Source of the DNA: Polynucleobacter sp. MWH-P3-07-1
GTDB taxonomy: Bacteria; Pseudomonadota; Gammaproteobacteria; Burkholderiales; Burkholderiaceae
NCBI RefSeq assembly: GCF_018687555.1
Contig: NZ_CP061296.1
Span: forward strand, 1,317,983-1,381,982
DNA: 64,000 nucleotides
Reading direction: 5' to 3'
Shown here: positions 1-7,146 of the stretch, one piece after another
How the letters are laid out: each line of letters starts with the position of its first letter
How positions within the stretch are numbered: position 1 is the stretch's first letter
Position numbers and translations under genes: made by a program
Notes under the pieces: model-generated
Seen by the model: only the letters and a program-made list of their open reading frames with translations
Database searches by the model: none
Told to the model about the DNA's origin: nothing

Positions 1-673
1 TTTTTTCAGATGCGCTAACCAATCTATATAGATATTCCTCGCCAACACCTTTAGAAAATAAATCATCAATTCGGTTATTAACTGTTTCTAGTAAGCGGTA
101 GCATTTATTTAATGTTGTCTTCTCAAAATAGGTAATCCCAATTGCAGCAAAGATTGCTAAGCCTGATCCAATAAATGCTGATGTAACCTCTTGAAGTAAT
201 AAACCTAAGGTCTCGGGACTGTCTGCATCAAATAGATGCAGCCCCCAAACTAATCCACTAAACGTTCCAACAATACCAATTCCAGTCAAAATGCCAGGCA
301 AATGCCTATAAAAATCAGCTTCAATTTGTGTATCTACCACTGATTCTTTGGAGAAGTAAACTTCAGAAGTCGATGTTGCACGCATGGAGATTGGTTCACC
401 ATCCGGCGTGCGAACTAGATGCAAGGTATCCTCATATTCGGCCCATAAATGCTTAAACGGCTCTTCCGAAAAGATGGGATTCAAATTAGATATTTCTAAT
501 ATTTGAATATTCTCCTTCTTATATTTCAGCAACCCATCTGCTATCTTTATCAGTTCCAATTGAAGTTTTTTTGCTGGCCGTAGATATTGGGCAATGAATT
601 GAAATAAGAGATAGCCAATAATCCCTACAACTGGCGCCAAAATTAGCCAATTTAAATGTACTAAAAAACTCAT
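1..673 (-). CDS. zorA: ZorA-like proton-channel subunit of a Zorya anti-phage system (5' part, runs off the left edge)
   Basis: The reverse strand is open from an ATG at 673 to the window edge, about 224 codons, without a stop. Predicted membrane segments lie near residues 8-30, 126-146 and 162-184. The second contains LPGILTGIGIVGTF, the signature I associate with ZorA, a MotA/TolQ/ExbB-like inner-membrane protein that with ZorB forms the motor of Zorya defence. Residues 31-125 form a charged cytoplasmic segment, as expected before the MotA-like domain. The usual protein is several hundred residues long, so the coiled tail, zorB and the effector genes would lie left of the window. The ribosome-binding site is weak (AGAAG). 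It is transcribed divergently from the gene at 827. A general MotA/ExbB protein is the alternative. Confidence 0.8.
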   Translation of the reverse strand, partial: MSFLVHLNWLILAPVVGIIGYLLFQFIAQYLRPAKKLQLELIKIADGLLKYKKENIQILEISNLNPIFSEEPFKHLWAEYEDTLHLVRTPDGEPISMRATSTSEVYFSKESVVDTQIEADFYRHLPGILTGIGIVGTFSGLVWGLHLFDADSPETLGLLLQEVTSAFIGSGLAIFAAIGITYFEKTTLNKCYRLLETVNNRIDDLFSKGVGEEYLYRLVSASEK

Positions 674-826
674 TTTTTACTTCTTTCTTTTGTATTTGTA
701 TCCAGCATACACAGTTACACCCTATATATTTCTATTTTATATAGGTAATTTATATAAGGGGGCTCAATATGTGAGCTTCGTCCTAGACATACTGCATTCC
801 TCTGCATAAAACATCGCGAGGAAATT
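673..826. promoter_or_regulatory. Divergent AT-rich intergenic region between zorA and the 827 operon
   Basis: About 150 bases with no gene. It holds several TATA-rich stretches (725-757) that could serve as -10 boxes toward zorA, and the palindrome GCTCA-N5-TGAGC at 762-776 described separately. The zorA-facing hexamer at the expected distance from the palindrome is poor, so zorA may use another promoter here. Confidence 0.4.
762..793 (+). promoter_or_regulatory. Island palindrome promoter, site 1 (GCTCA-N5-TGAGC plus -10 CATACT)
   Basis: GCTCA at 762-766, five-base spacer, TGAGC at 772-776, and a -10-like CATACT at 788-793. The TGAGC arm starts 16 bases before the -10, the same spacing as in five other sites in the window. 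No TTGACA-like -35 is present at the normal distance, so the palindrome occupies the -35 region. It lies 51 bases upstream of the ATG at 827. Confidence 0.55.
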
Positions 827-1300
827 ATGACAGCACAAGTTTCAGAAAGGCTGATTTACGGCGGTAAGGAGATTCCCTTATTCACCAACCCCTTGTCGCT
901 TTATCTTCGTCAAACTGGAATTTCCTTTCAATCCCCACACACTGCGAATTGGCGTGGTTATGTTGGCACCTGGGAAATTCTGGAGCATGAAGGTGTTGAG
1001 CGTCTCTATTTGGTAGCTTTGTCTGCCCACAAGACCTATGAAGAGATTATTGGGCTATCTGATGTTTTTCCTGGTTGCGATAAGGTCTTTGCACACTGGT
1101 TCACAGGCGAATTGCGCTGTCCTCAAGGCGCCCAGCTTAAATACCGTCATATGGGATACGGCAGTATCTATGAATATGACCTCTTGATGGACTTTAAACA
1201 AGGTGTACTGGTTAATAAGCACGCCCGGCATAATCAGGTGCCTGAAGAAGAGCCGATTGATCCAGCAAAGATTCCATCTTTTCTGAGGAAACAACAATGA
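827..1300 (+). CDS. Hypothetical cytoplasmic protein, first gene of a two-gene operon beside zorA
   Basis: 157 codons preceded by a good ribosome-binding site (GAGG, six bases before the ATG). The protein is rich in aromatic residues, has no signal peptide or membrane segment, and shows no domain I recognise. The stop overlaps the start of the next gene (ATGA at 1297-1300), so the two are translationally coupled. Its promoter carries the island palindrome at 762-776. Because it is divergent from zorA and coupled to a membrane protein, a role linked to island defence is possible, but nothing in the sequence proves it. Confidence 0.75.
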   Translation: MTAQVSERLIYGGKEIPLFTNPLSLYLRQTGISFQSPHTANWRGYVGTWEILEHEGVERLYLVALSAHKTYEEIIGLSDVFPGCDKVFAHWFTGELRCPQGAQLKYRHMGYGSIYEYDLLMDFKQGVLVNKHARHNQVPEEEPIDPAKIPSFLRKQQ

Positions 1301-1902
1301 TGGACTCTCTATTGTCATGGAGGCCTGAGACCTGGTTTGAGTATCTACTTCTTTATATCACCCCAGGTGCTTTAATTATTATCTACTTGCTTGTCTCAAC
1401 ATGGCTTGAAAAGCCCTCTGACTTTGCCAAAGGTCTCATGAAGATAATGGGTAAAGAAGAAAAACTACTGGATAGACTAAAAGAGGCCGGTGTATATGGC
1501 ATTGCCTTGATATGCGTCTTAGTTGGCTGGCCAGGATTTATGATTTGGTTTATTAAAGAGAAGCGCAATAATGCTGTTCAACAAAAGTTCTATGATGCTC
1601 CTGACTTTAATTGCCTACCTGAACACCTAGTAGCAATAGTCAATCCAGTTGATGCAGAGATTGCCAGTTACATCATTGACCCTCTAGCAAGCGTACCTGC
1701 ACTACCCTTTGGGCATCTAAATAAAGGCTGGGTAAATTTTCTGACTGATATGAATGATGATCGCGATGAAATGTGGGCTTTTTATGTGTCCAAGGGTAGT
1801 AAATGCGGGAAGCACCGCTTTGCTGCTACAAGTGATCTCAGAGGGTATGCCAGGGTTCGCGATGGGCAGGTCTTAGGAGAATTTATTACTGAATCTAATT
1901 AG
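1297..1902 (+). CDS. Hypothetical protein with two membrane helices
   Basis: 201 codons, start overlapping the stop of the upstream gene by four bases; an in-frame second ATG three bases later is equally possible. Predicted helices lie near residues 16-38 and 66-90, with a soluble C-terminal half of about 110 residues. That half contains a segment near residues 150-190 rich in K, G and R. No family was recognised. The palindrome of site 2 begins at the last base of the stop codon. Coupling to the preceding soluble protein suggests the two act together at the inner membrane. Confidence 0.7.
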   Translation: MMDSLLSWRPETWFEYLLLYITPGALIIIYLLVSTWLEKPSDFAKGLMKIMGKEEKLLDRLKEAGVYGIALICVLVGWPGFMIWFIKEKRNNAVQQKFYDAPDFNCLPEHLVAIVNPVDAEIASYIIDPLASVPALPFGHLNKGWVNFLTDMNDDRDEMWAFYVSKGSKCGKHRFAATSDLRGYARVRDGQVLGEFITESN

Positions 1903-1933
1903 CTCATGATTTGAGCTTTAGCCCTGCTTTAAT
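1902..1933 (+). promoter_or_regulatory. Island palindrome promoter, site 2 (GCTCA-N5-TGAGC plus -10 TTTAAT)
   Basis: GCTCA at 1902-1906, TGAGC at 1912-1916, and TTTAAT (five of six matches to TATAAT) at 1928-1933, again 16 bases from the start of TGAGC. No good open reading frame follows. The transcript would run to the strong terminator at 2106-2133, giving a candidate small RNA. Confidence 0.5.
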
Positions 1934-1939
1934 TAATTC

Positions 1940-2133
1940 ATTAGATGTTTGATTTGTTTTGGTGATCGCCGGGATCAGGTATGAGTGCCCTAAGATCAAA
2001 GGACTGCCTTTTATTCATTAGCCCTTCTCATGAGAAAACCATACCAGCATGTGCATTCTGCTATACCCATTTCGTTGGGGCCTCCTTCAGGGTGCGAGCA
2101 AGCTGACAGCCGGGAAAGACCGGCTGTTTTTCT
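1940..2133 (+). ncRNA. Candidate small RNA, about 190 nt, from site 2 to an intrinsic terminator
   Basis: The stretch between the site-2 promoter and a strong terminator has no convincing gene. A 41-codon frame from ATG 1981 (to 2106) and a longer frame from 2030 that reads through the terminator exist, but neither resembles a known protein. The 3' part is G+C-rich and ends in a perfect 8-bp stem plus T-run, typical of bacterial small RNAs. The 5' end is inferred from the -10 box. I do not recognise a known RNA family. Confidence 0.35.
2106..2133 (+). terminator. Strong intrinsic terminator
   Basis: Arms ACAGCCGG (2106-2113) and CCGGCTGT (2120-2127) with a six-base loop, followed by a run of T on the plus strand. 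It ends the candidate small RNA and separates it from the oppositely oriented gene ending at 2132. Confidence 0.8.
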
Positions 2134-2392
2134 ATTCGTTAATTACAACTCTACCGATCAAATCCCCCATCACCATACCCCCTTCACGGTAGATGGCGAT
2201 GCAGCGATTAAGGCGTACTGACTTTACAAGCTCGTCATCATCTTCACATAAGTGAACTTCTTTTTGACAGTCATTACAAAAGTGCACCTTGTCATCATCC
2301 GTTGGGGTTAACTCATCCCACTTTGCTGTGCACTTAAATGCAAAGACACAGTTGCGAATCGTGTAATCATCATCTTCTGGCATTTGAATCAT
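2132..2392 (-). CDS. Small cysteine-rich hypothetical protein, probable zinc binder
   Basis: 86 codons with a clear ribosome-binding site (AAGGAG) upstream of the ATG at 2392. The pattern is C16, C20, then CNDC at residues 39-42, and C49, with acidic stretches between. The CxxC pair flanked by W, D and V residues resembles short zinc-ribbon segments seen in uncharacterised proteins, with phrasing like FCNDCQKEVHLC. No enzyme domain is visible. It is the last gene of a reverse-strand operon behind the transglutaminase-like gene and is probably transcribed from the divergent promoter near 4657. Confidence 0.65.
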   Translation of the reverse strand: MIQMPEDDDYTIRNCVFAFKCTAKWDELTPTDDDKVHFCNDCQKEVHLCEDDDELVKSVRLNRCIAIYREGGMVMGDLIGRVVINE

Positions 2393-2423
2393 TTATTTCT
2401 CTCCTTATTTAGAGCTTCTTTTG

Positions 2424-4331
2424 TTACTCATAAAAAATCTGCCCACGCATATCTTTAATGAAGACTTGATAGAAGTCTTTCCAGTTCTGCAGCTCTTCTG
2501 GCTGGCAGACTGCTCCCGGTCTTTGAATGGCTAGCTTTCTAATAACAAAGATATTGTTCTTGACTTCGTTATAGGTGGCTTCATATTCAATGCCGGCTTT
2601 TTTGTAGCTTACATTAGGTGGAATACGCGTTACCTTGGTGTTGCTAGGAAATCTGATCTGGTATGACTCTCCTACCATTCTGGTGGAACAGATATATGGA
2701 ACTGTAAATTTCTCAGGCGGCCTATCACTGGCAATGGCAGCCAACTCTCCAGGCGCTAAGCCAATAGGCACTGTCATTGCGCCTGGTCCTGGCACATTTG
2801 CAATGGCGTCTAAGGTGAACTCAGTGTCAGTTGTAAAGGGTTTATCAAGGTCATAGACATAGCTAGTGGTGATCTTGCCTTCACCTGTTTGCCTAAATTT
2901 AGCTAACTGGTTTTTTACTAGCTTTTCTGAGTAGGATGTTTCAGCACCCTCATATTTATAACGAGCACTGATTGCTGCACTTCCAAAATACATAGTGTGT
3001 GCCTTACCGGTAATCCGCCCATCTTTCTCAATCTGCATAAAGATACCAGTAGCCATCTCGCTATCTTCTTTCTTAGGCTTGGGTGTGCGCCCTACCTTTG
3101 CTAATTTAGTGAGTAGTACAGGCTTATCCATCTCATCCGAGGGCAACGTGCCGTAGCTCGCCATCTCATCGGTCGAGTCTAGATATAGATTCCAGGCTGG
3201 GATATAGGTGATGACATGATTAAAAGGCCCGAAGACTGGGTATTTAGGGAGTACATAAGCATTACCTGAGTTAATTAATGCGCTGGTTGCTTCGATGCCC
3301 TTGGCTGCTAATAAAGTGATTAAGAGTGCGTTGTGATCTTTGCAGTCACCATAGCGATTTTTCAGCACGCTATTGGCATCGTGTGGCACGATTCCACCAT
3401 CAGAAAGGTAGATAGCTACATAACGAATATTTCTGGCTACCCAGTGATAGATCGCCTTGGCCTGTTCTTTTTTTAGGTCGAGTTTTGGATCATTTTGAAC
3501 CTTCTTCTCTAGCCCTTTAGTTATCTCATCAGCTTGTTTCTGAATCTCTGGGGTGATGATGAATTTACCTTTAATGCGCTCTTCATATGCCTTGGCAAAA
3601 GCCTCTTGACTTGGGAAGCTGGAAATATAAATATGGGGAGCATAGTCGTTACTAGAGACCTGATATGGTTCTTTTTTCTTCATCTTGAGGTTTTCATATG
3701 TGTAGCTCACATAACGTACGCCACCAACCACTTCATCTCTCGTTTGTTTAACGTCTTTAATATCGGTATACAGCTTTAAATCTTCCGGATAACTGAGGTT
3801 GTACTCATAAGACCTCACCTCCACATTAGGCGAGAAGATCAGCCTGGTATAGAAATAACCTGGCAATAGTGGCTTGTAGGTCGTGAGCTTCGTCTTGTAA
3901 TAGGTTTTAGATCCCGGTGTTACCTTTGGAAAGATGATGATCTTGTGTTTTTGATCGGAGAACATAGCTGCGCCTGAGCTATTGTCATCCTCTACTGTGC
4001 GTATTGCATTGGCGGCTACCGGAATTTTTTCTCCCTTAGGGGTGATTGTGTAGGCATCAAGCACTTCCAGCTTAGATAGCGTGGAGTTATATGGCAAGTC
4101 GGCTTGTGACTCAGAGTCAACGACTAACTGCGATTTCACCAAGGTAGTGAGTTCATCAATCTCGACAACCGTACCATCGGCCTGAATAGTTTCTGTGATG
4201 ATGGCTCTTTCAACAGCAGAAAGTGATTCGAGCTCACCTCTGCCTGCGCTGGTTATGCCAACATTGGCGAGCAATAAGAATCCCATAAGGACTGCCGCAA
4301 GACTACTAATTGATTGAATTGCAAATTTCAT
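2424..4331 (-). CDS. Exported DUF3857 / transglutaminase-like protein
   Basis: 635 codons. Residues 1-29 form a signal peptide. Residues about 50-230 match the DUF3857 type, and about 280-390 a transglutaminase-like core with the triad C330 (in RYGDCKDH), H372 (in FNHVITY) and D385 (in LYLDST). A C-terminal beta-rich domain, DUF2569/DUF3858-like in position, follows. In other bacteria such proteins are periplasmic and of unknown substrate; peptide or polysaccharide cross-linking or hydrolysis is inferred from the core fold. All three catalytic residues are present, so it should be active. It lies between two small genes in one operon. Confidence 0.85.
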   Translation of the reverse strand: MKFAIQSISSLAAVLMGFLLLANVGITSAGRGELESLSAVERAIITETIQADGTVVEIDELTTLVKSQLVVDSESQADLPYNSTLSKLEVLDAYTITPKGEKIPVAANAIRTVEDDNSSGAAMFSDQKHKIIIFPKVTPGSKTYYKTKLTTYKPLLPGYFYTRLIFSPNVEVRSYEYNLSYPEDLKLYTDIKDVKQTRDEVVGGVRYVSYTYENLKMKKKEPYQVSSNDYAPHIYISSFPSQEAFAKAYEERIKGKFIITPEIQKQADEITKGLEKKVQNDPKLDLKKEQAKAIYHWVARNIRYVAIYLSDGGIVPHDANSVLKNRYGDCKDHNALLITLLAAKGIEATSALINSGNAYVLPKYPVFGPFNHVITYIPAWNLYLDSTDEMASYGTLPSDEMDKPVLLTKLAKVGRTPKPKKEDSEMATGIFMQIEKDGRITGKAHTMYFGSAAISARYKYEGAETSYSEKLVKNQLAKFRQTGEGKITTSYVYDLDKPFTTDTEFTLDAIANVPGPGAMTVPIGLAPGELAAIASDRPPEKFTVPYICSTRMVGESYQIRFPSNTKVTRIPPNVSYKKAGIEYEATYNEVKNNIFVIRKLAIQRPGAVCQPEELQNWKDFYQVFIKDMRGQIFYE

Positions 4332-4338
4332 AAGATCC

Positions 4339-4626
4339 TTAGCGCCTTACATACGATTGTATGTAGACTTTTCGTTTATTTACTTCGCTGGTGAAAATAA
4401 TTCCTGCGCTGTCATGGATCATCGCCAACGGTTCTTGTAGAAGTGTTTTTTCTGGCATGTAGGGATTACCATTTCCATCCCTGAGCCTGAACTTAGGTAA
4501 ACCTAAGATCTTTGAGGCATCAACATAGGCAGCAACAGCCAAAGGCCTAGAGAGGGGTACGACTGACTTTCCGGTTGGAGAAACCTGCAGAGGCATGAAG
4601 GTAACGAATACAAGGGTGCTTAACAT
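4339..4626 (-). CDS. Small hypothetical protein upstream of the transglutaminase-like gene
   Basis: The frame can start as far up as 4671. A start at 4626 (95 codons) is preferred because the divergent promoter would begin transcription near 4650, and GAG precedes this ATG. The N-terminus is hydrophobic for about 15 residues but has no clean signal peptide. Residues from about 25 on (SRPLAVAAYVDASKILGLP) have no family I know. It ends seven bases before the next gene, so the two are co-transcribed and the product may assist the exported enzyme. Confidence 0.55.
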   Translation of the reverse strand: MLSTLVFVTFMPLQVSPTGKSVVPLSRPLAVAAYVDASKILGLPKFRLRDGNGNPYMPEKTLLQEPLAMIHDSAGIIFTSEVNKRKVYIQSYVRR

Positions 4627-4656
4627 GGGCTCTTTATGAAATTTGTTAGGTATTTC

Positions 4657-4705
4657 ATTTTCTTGAGCCACTAGCTCATTGGGTGAGCCTTATTGCTTTT
4701 AATCT
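4657..4705. promoter_or_regulatory. Bidirectional island palindrome promoter, site 3
   Basis: GCTCA at 4674-4678 and TGAGC at 4684-4688. Rightward, a weak -10 TAATCT lies at 4700-4705; leftward, GAAAAT is read on the reverse strand at 4662-4657. Both are 16 bases from the start of their TGAGC arm. The rightward unit starts translation at 4736, the leftward at 4626, each about 48 bases from the palindrome. Confidence 0.5.
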
Positions 4706-4735
4706 AACTCCATCAAGACTTATTTGGAGGTCAAC

Positions 4736-5050
4736 ATGAAATATCTAATCACTCTATTTTTAATAGCCCAAGCCGCTCTAATGGCACGGGGAGCATCAGC
4801 TCAGGCTATTTATGGACCCACCGGGAATTACCTTGGCTATAGTCAAACAGCGCCAAGCGGTGTCACTAATGTTTACAACGTCACTGGTCAGAACGTTCAG
4901 TCTTTTCAAACCGATAACGGGCAGACCAATTTTTATAGCCCTCAGGGTGCTTATCAAGGGACTTCAACTACACCTGTTTATGCAGCGCCAAATACTTCGA
5001 TCAATACGCCGCGCCAAGCACCTCAGGCGCCTTCTGTGAAAGGTTGGTAA
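4736..5050 (+). CDS. Small secreted protein with a GVTNVY module
   Basis: The ATG at 4736 is chosen over a TTG at 4724 because TGGAGG lies just ahead of it and because it begins a clean signal peptide (MKYLITLFLIAQAALMARGASAQ). The mature part is about 80 residues rich in N, Q, T, Y and P, with GNYLGYSQTAPSGVTNVYN. The gene at 5255 carries a matching module (GNRIGYETQSPTGVTNVFD), so the two are divergent paralogues. A surface or periplasmic role is likely; no enzyme residues are seen. First gene of the rightward operon from site 3. Confidence 0.75.
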   Translation: MKYLITLFLIAQAALMARGASAQAIYGPTGNYLGYSQTAPSGVTNVYNVTGQNVQSFQTDNGQTNFYSPQGAYQGTSTTPVYAAPNTSINTPRQAPQAPSVKGW

Positions 5051-5053
5051 AAA

Positions 5054-5176
5054 ATGAAAAGGCTAGTCATTACTGCGATGTTAATTAGCATCGCCATTCC
5101 TGTTTTTGCACGCACCGATGGCGGCGGCAAGAAGAGCTCGCAAAAATATAACAATCCAAGTGGGCATGAGAATTGA
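5054..5176 (+). CDS. Tiny secreted peptide, 40 residues
   Basis: ATG at 5054, three bases after the previous stop, TGA at 5174-5176. Residues 1-19 are a signal peptide (MKRLVITAMLISIAIPVFA) and the mature part is about 20 residues ending KYNNPSGHEN. The signal peptide resembles that of the next gene (MKRLLVIGALLISSVSQA), so it may be a shortened member of the same secreted family. No separate ribosome-binding site; it probably depends on translational coupling. Confidence 0.5.
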   Translation: MKRLVITAMLISIAIPVFARTDGGGKKSSQKYNNPSGHEN

Positions 5177-5254
5177 TACTACTGCTGGAAAGATCTGAGC
5201 ACTAACTACACACCGTCCCGCCACAAATATGCCAAAAAATCTTAGGAGATCTAA

Positions 5255-5560
5255 ATGAAGCGATTACTTGTTATAGGTGCCCTTCTAATTTCTAGCGTCA
5301 GTCAAGCCCAAATAACTAGCTGGGATAACTCACCTTTAAATTACAACAACAGCCCTCTTAACTACAACAACTCACCCTTGAATTACAACAATTCCCCATT
5401 GAATTATCAAAACAGCCCCCTTAACTACAACTCAACCAATGGGGTTTATGACAATAATGGAAATCGAATTGGATATGAAACTCAGTCGCCCACTGGCGTC
5501 ACCAATGTCTTCGATAACAATGGCAACAGGATTGGGTACTCACCTAGCAAAAGACAATGA
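5255..5560 (+). CDS. Small secreted protein with five tandem NSPLNYN repeats
   Basis: 101 codons, AGGAG upstream of the ATG. After a signal peptide of about 18 residues come five seven-residue repeats (consensus NSPLNYN, residues about 25-59). They are followed by two copies of YDNNGNRIGYE/S around a GVTNVF core. Repeat-rich N/Y proteins of this kind often form extended or adhesive beta structures, which is an inference. The last four bases overlap the start of the next gene (ATGA). It is a paralogue of the product at 4736. Confidence 0.75.
   Translation: MKRLLVIGALLISSVSQAQITSWDNSPLNYNNSPLNYNNSPLNYNNSPLNYQNSPLNYNSTNGVYDNNGNRIGYETQSPTGVTNVFDNNGNRIGYSPSKRQ
5327..5431 (+). repeat. Five 21-bp coding tandem repeats
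   Basis: Five in-frame units of 21 bases encode NSPLNY(N/Q)N. Third-codon positions differ between units (for example AAC TCA against AAC AGC, and TTA, CTT and TTG for leucine). The array is therefore either old or selected at the protein level, not a fresh slippage product. Confidence 0.85.
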
Positions 5561-5757
5561 GTACATACGAATATGAACTAATCAAAATGGAGCCCGTATC
5601 ATCAGACATTGATACGGTGGAAAATATCCTTAATGAAAAGGGTGGTGAGGGGTTTCGTTTTGTGGCGGTACAAAAGTTTTGGACACAAGATGACTATGGA
5701 CAACCGATTCAGAGGAATTTCATAGTGCTTGAGAAAAAAGATGAGGAAGAACTATAA
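5557..5757 (+). CDS. DUF4177-like small protein
   Basis: 66 codons, start overlapping the preceding stop. The pattern YEYELI...ILNEKGGEGFRFVAV...NFIVLEKK fits the DUF4177 type: a short beta-alpha-beta protein with a central G-E-G-F/W segment. Function is unknown in all members I know of. It has no signal peptide although its upstream neighbours are secreted, so the operon mixes cytoplasmic and exported products. Confidence 0.7.
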   Translation: MSTYEYELIKMEPVSSDIDTVENILNEKGGEGFRFVAVQKFWTQDDYGQPIQRNFIVLEKKDEEEL

Positions 5758-5759
5758 GA

Positions 5760-6185
5760 GTGCATAAGGAAAAGCTAATCTTTTTAGATTTTGATGGAGT
5801 TTTACATCCAACTCACTTTGCGGGTGAATCTCCATTCTCACGCGCAGCTCTTTTAGAGGAATCTTTTAACTTGCTATCACCCAAGATTGTGATTTCATCT
5901 AGCTGGCGCTTTACCGATAATCTTGAAAAACTACAAAAGACCTTACCTACTTTTATTTCATCCCTCATTATTGGTGCCACTGGAGCAGCAGTAATTGGCA
6001 AACATCCGCGCTTCACGGAAATTCAGAATTACTTACAGAGTTACGGATCAGCAGATTGGAGAGCGCTTGATGATTCTTATTGGGAATTTCCAAATCCTTG
6101 TACCAGACTAATCCGCTGCAATCCTAATACCGGTATTGCTGATAGACAAATACTGGAACTCAACCAATGGCTCATTCAGGGTTAG
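5760..6185 (+). CDS. HAD-like hydrolase domain protein (RNA-repair-associated HAD type)
   Basis: 141 codons from a GTG at 5760, two bases after the previous stop; no in-frame ATG is better placed. The N-terminal FLDFDGVLHP supplies the two aspartates of HAD motif I, and VISSSWR near residues 45-50 the motif II serine/threonine region. A DWRALDD segment near residue 100 gives late acidic residues. The arrangement matches the compact HAD domain sometimes fused to Swiss-army-knife RNA repair proteins. Phosphatase activity is likely; the substrate is unknown. Last gene of the site-3 operon. Confidence 0.75.
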   Translation: MHKEKLIFLDFDGVLHPTHFAGESPFSRAALLEESFNLLSPKIVISSSWRFTDNLEKLQKTLPTFISSLIIGATGAAVIGKHPRFTEIQNYLQSYGSADWRALDDSYWEFPNPCTRLIRCNPNTGIADRQILELNQWLIQG

Positions 6186-6187
6186 GA

Positions 6188-6538
6188 CTACAAAGCCATT
6201 GGCTCTAAGTCCGGCTCCGGCTCATAGTCTTCAAACTCAAAGCGCAATTGTCCAGATAAAGGAGTTAAGCAGCGCAAGAATCGATCAGGTACCAAGCCCA
6301 CCCTTTCATGGCGCAATTCCCCTTTTTTAGGTAGGTGATAACAGATAGCATGACCTTGAGCTAGGACTTTGACGCGCCAAACTGGAATTACTCCCCAATC
6401 AATATCCGGCCAGTGCATTAAGCCCATAGGCTCAATCACCTTCACAATGATTCCCTTATTAATTGAAAATTTACTATCGGTAATCATGGCAATGCTTCCT
6501 AACTCGCAACGCAAATGAATATGACCATTCCTAGACAT
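6188..6538 (-). CDS. Hypothetical protein, paralogue of the upstream gene
   Basis: The ATG at 6538 overlaps the stop of the upstream gene, so it is preferred to the longer frame from 6556. About 116 residues. It shares with its neighbour the order of G-x-I/L-A, a G-I/N-I-V-K-V/I segment, then W near the middle, and PDR/TFLRxLTPxSG near the C-terminus, indicating tandem duplication. No domain name can be given. An SH3-like small beta barrel is conceivable from the alternating pattern. Transcribed with 6531 and 6881 from site 4. Confidence 0.65.
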   Translation of the reverse strand: MSRNGHIHLRCELGSIAMITDSKFSINKGIIVKVIEPMGLMHWPDIDWGVIPVWRVKVLAQGHAICYHLPKKGELRHERVGLVPDRFLRCLTPLSGQLRFEFEDYEPEPDLEPMAL

Positions 6539-6884
6539 TGCTTTCGCTTTCCACAAAATCTAGTTCATGAAAATTTATTTGCAGCTGCTCTGAGTCTATA
6601 AACTTATCATTAAGGTATCCGCTAGGCGGGGTTAAGCGTCTAAGATAAGTGTCAGGAACCGGACCAGATGTAAATGGTTTAAATTCTTCGCCTTCATATT
6701 GGTAGTACAAAAAGCTGCCTTCACTGGCTATCTCTACATTCCAGGTATAAACCAGCTCCTCATGATTTGCCCATTCCTCAAATCCAACGGCTGAAACTAT
6801 CTTCACGATATTGCCTAGATTTTTTGGATAACTACAATTCACGGTAATTGCTAAGTCACCAACTGAACAATTAAGTTTTCTCAT
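6531..6884 (-). CDS. Hypothetical protein, paralogue of the downstream gene
   Basis: 117 codons. It starts MRKLNCSVGDLAITV and ends in an acidic tail. The middle (NLGNIVKIVSAVGFEEW) and the PDTYLRRLTPPSG block match the product of the following gene. The start overlaps the upstream gene by four bases and the stop overlaps the downstream start. This makes a tightly coupled three-gene operon. Confidence 0.65.
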   Translation of the reverse strand: MRKLNCSVGDLAITVNCSYPKNLGNIVKIVSAVGFEEWANHEELVYTWNVEIASEGSFLYYQYEGEEFKPFTSGPVPDTYLRRLTPPSGYLNDKFIDSEQLQINFHELDFVESESNV

Positions 6885-7066
6885 CTTCTTCCCCTGTACT
6901 GCGCGCGCACCCTTTCACGCTCAACAAAAAATAGGTGCTCAATAAGTGGTTTGCCACAAACCATAAAAAGACCCAATAAAAAGATAGCAATCAACTTGGG
7001 GGTGTAATAACCCTGCTCAAAGTTGTAGCAACTCAAAAATATCAGTAAGAACCCTAAAAGCTTCAT
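6881..7066 (-). CDS. Small membrane protein, 61 residues
   Basis: The start at 7066 is chosen over 7120 because GGGAGG lies about ten bases ahead and because the site-4 promoter would begin transcription below 7098. Two hydrophobic stretches (residues 2-14 and about 22-42) predict one or two membrane helices, followed by a strongly basic tail (RERVRAQYRGRR). No family recognised. Confidence 0.55.
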   Translation of the reverse strand: MKLLGFLLIFLSCYNFEQGYYTPKLIAIFLLGLFMVCGKPLIEHLFFVERERVRAQYRGRR

Positions 7067-7097
7067 TTGGAGCACCTCCCTCTGGACATATATACGA

Positions 7098-7146
7098 AGA
7101 ATAAAGTGCCAGTAGCTCATTAAATGAGCTATAAAGAACTTATAGT
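7098..7146. promoter_or_regulatory. Bidirectional island palindrome promoter, site 4
   Basis: GCTCA at 7115-7119 and TGAGC at 7125-7129. Rightward -10 TATAGT (five of six) is at 7141-7146; leftward -10 TATTCT is read on the reverse strand at 7103-7098. Both hexamers begin 16 bases from the start of the facing TGAGC arm. It feeds the WYL operon to the right and the three-gene operon to the left. Confidence 0.6.

Noticed and set aside
2030-2221. 63-codon frame on the plus strand
   Set aside because: It reads through the strong terminator at 2106-2133 and overlaps the gene at 2132; no family resemblance.
5196-5200. Another TGAGC near the 5255 gene
   Set aside because: No GCTCA arm at the right distance; a chance half-site.
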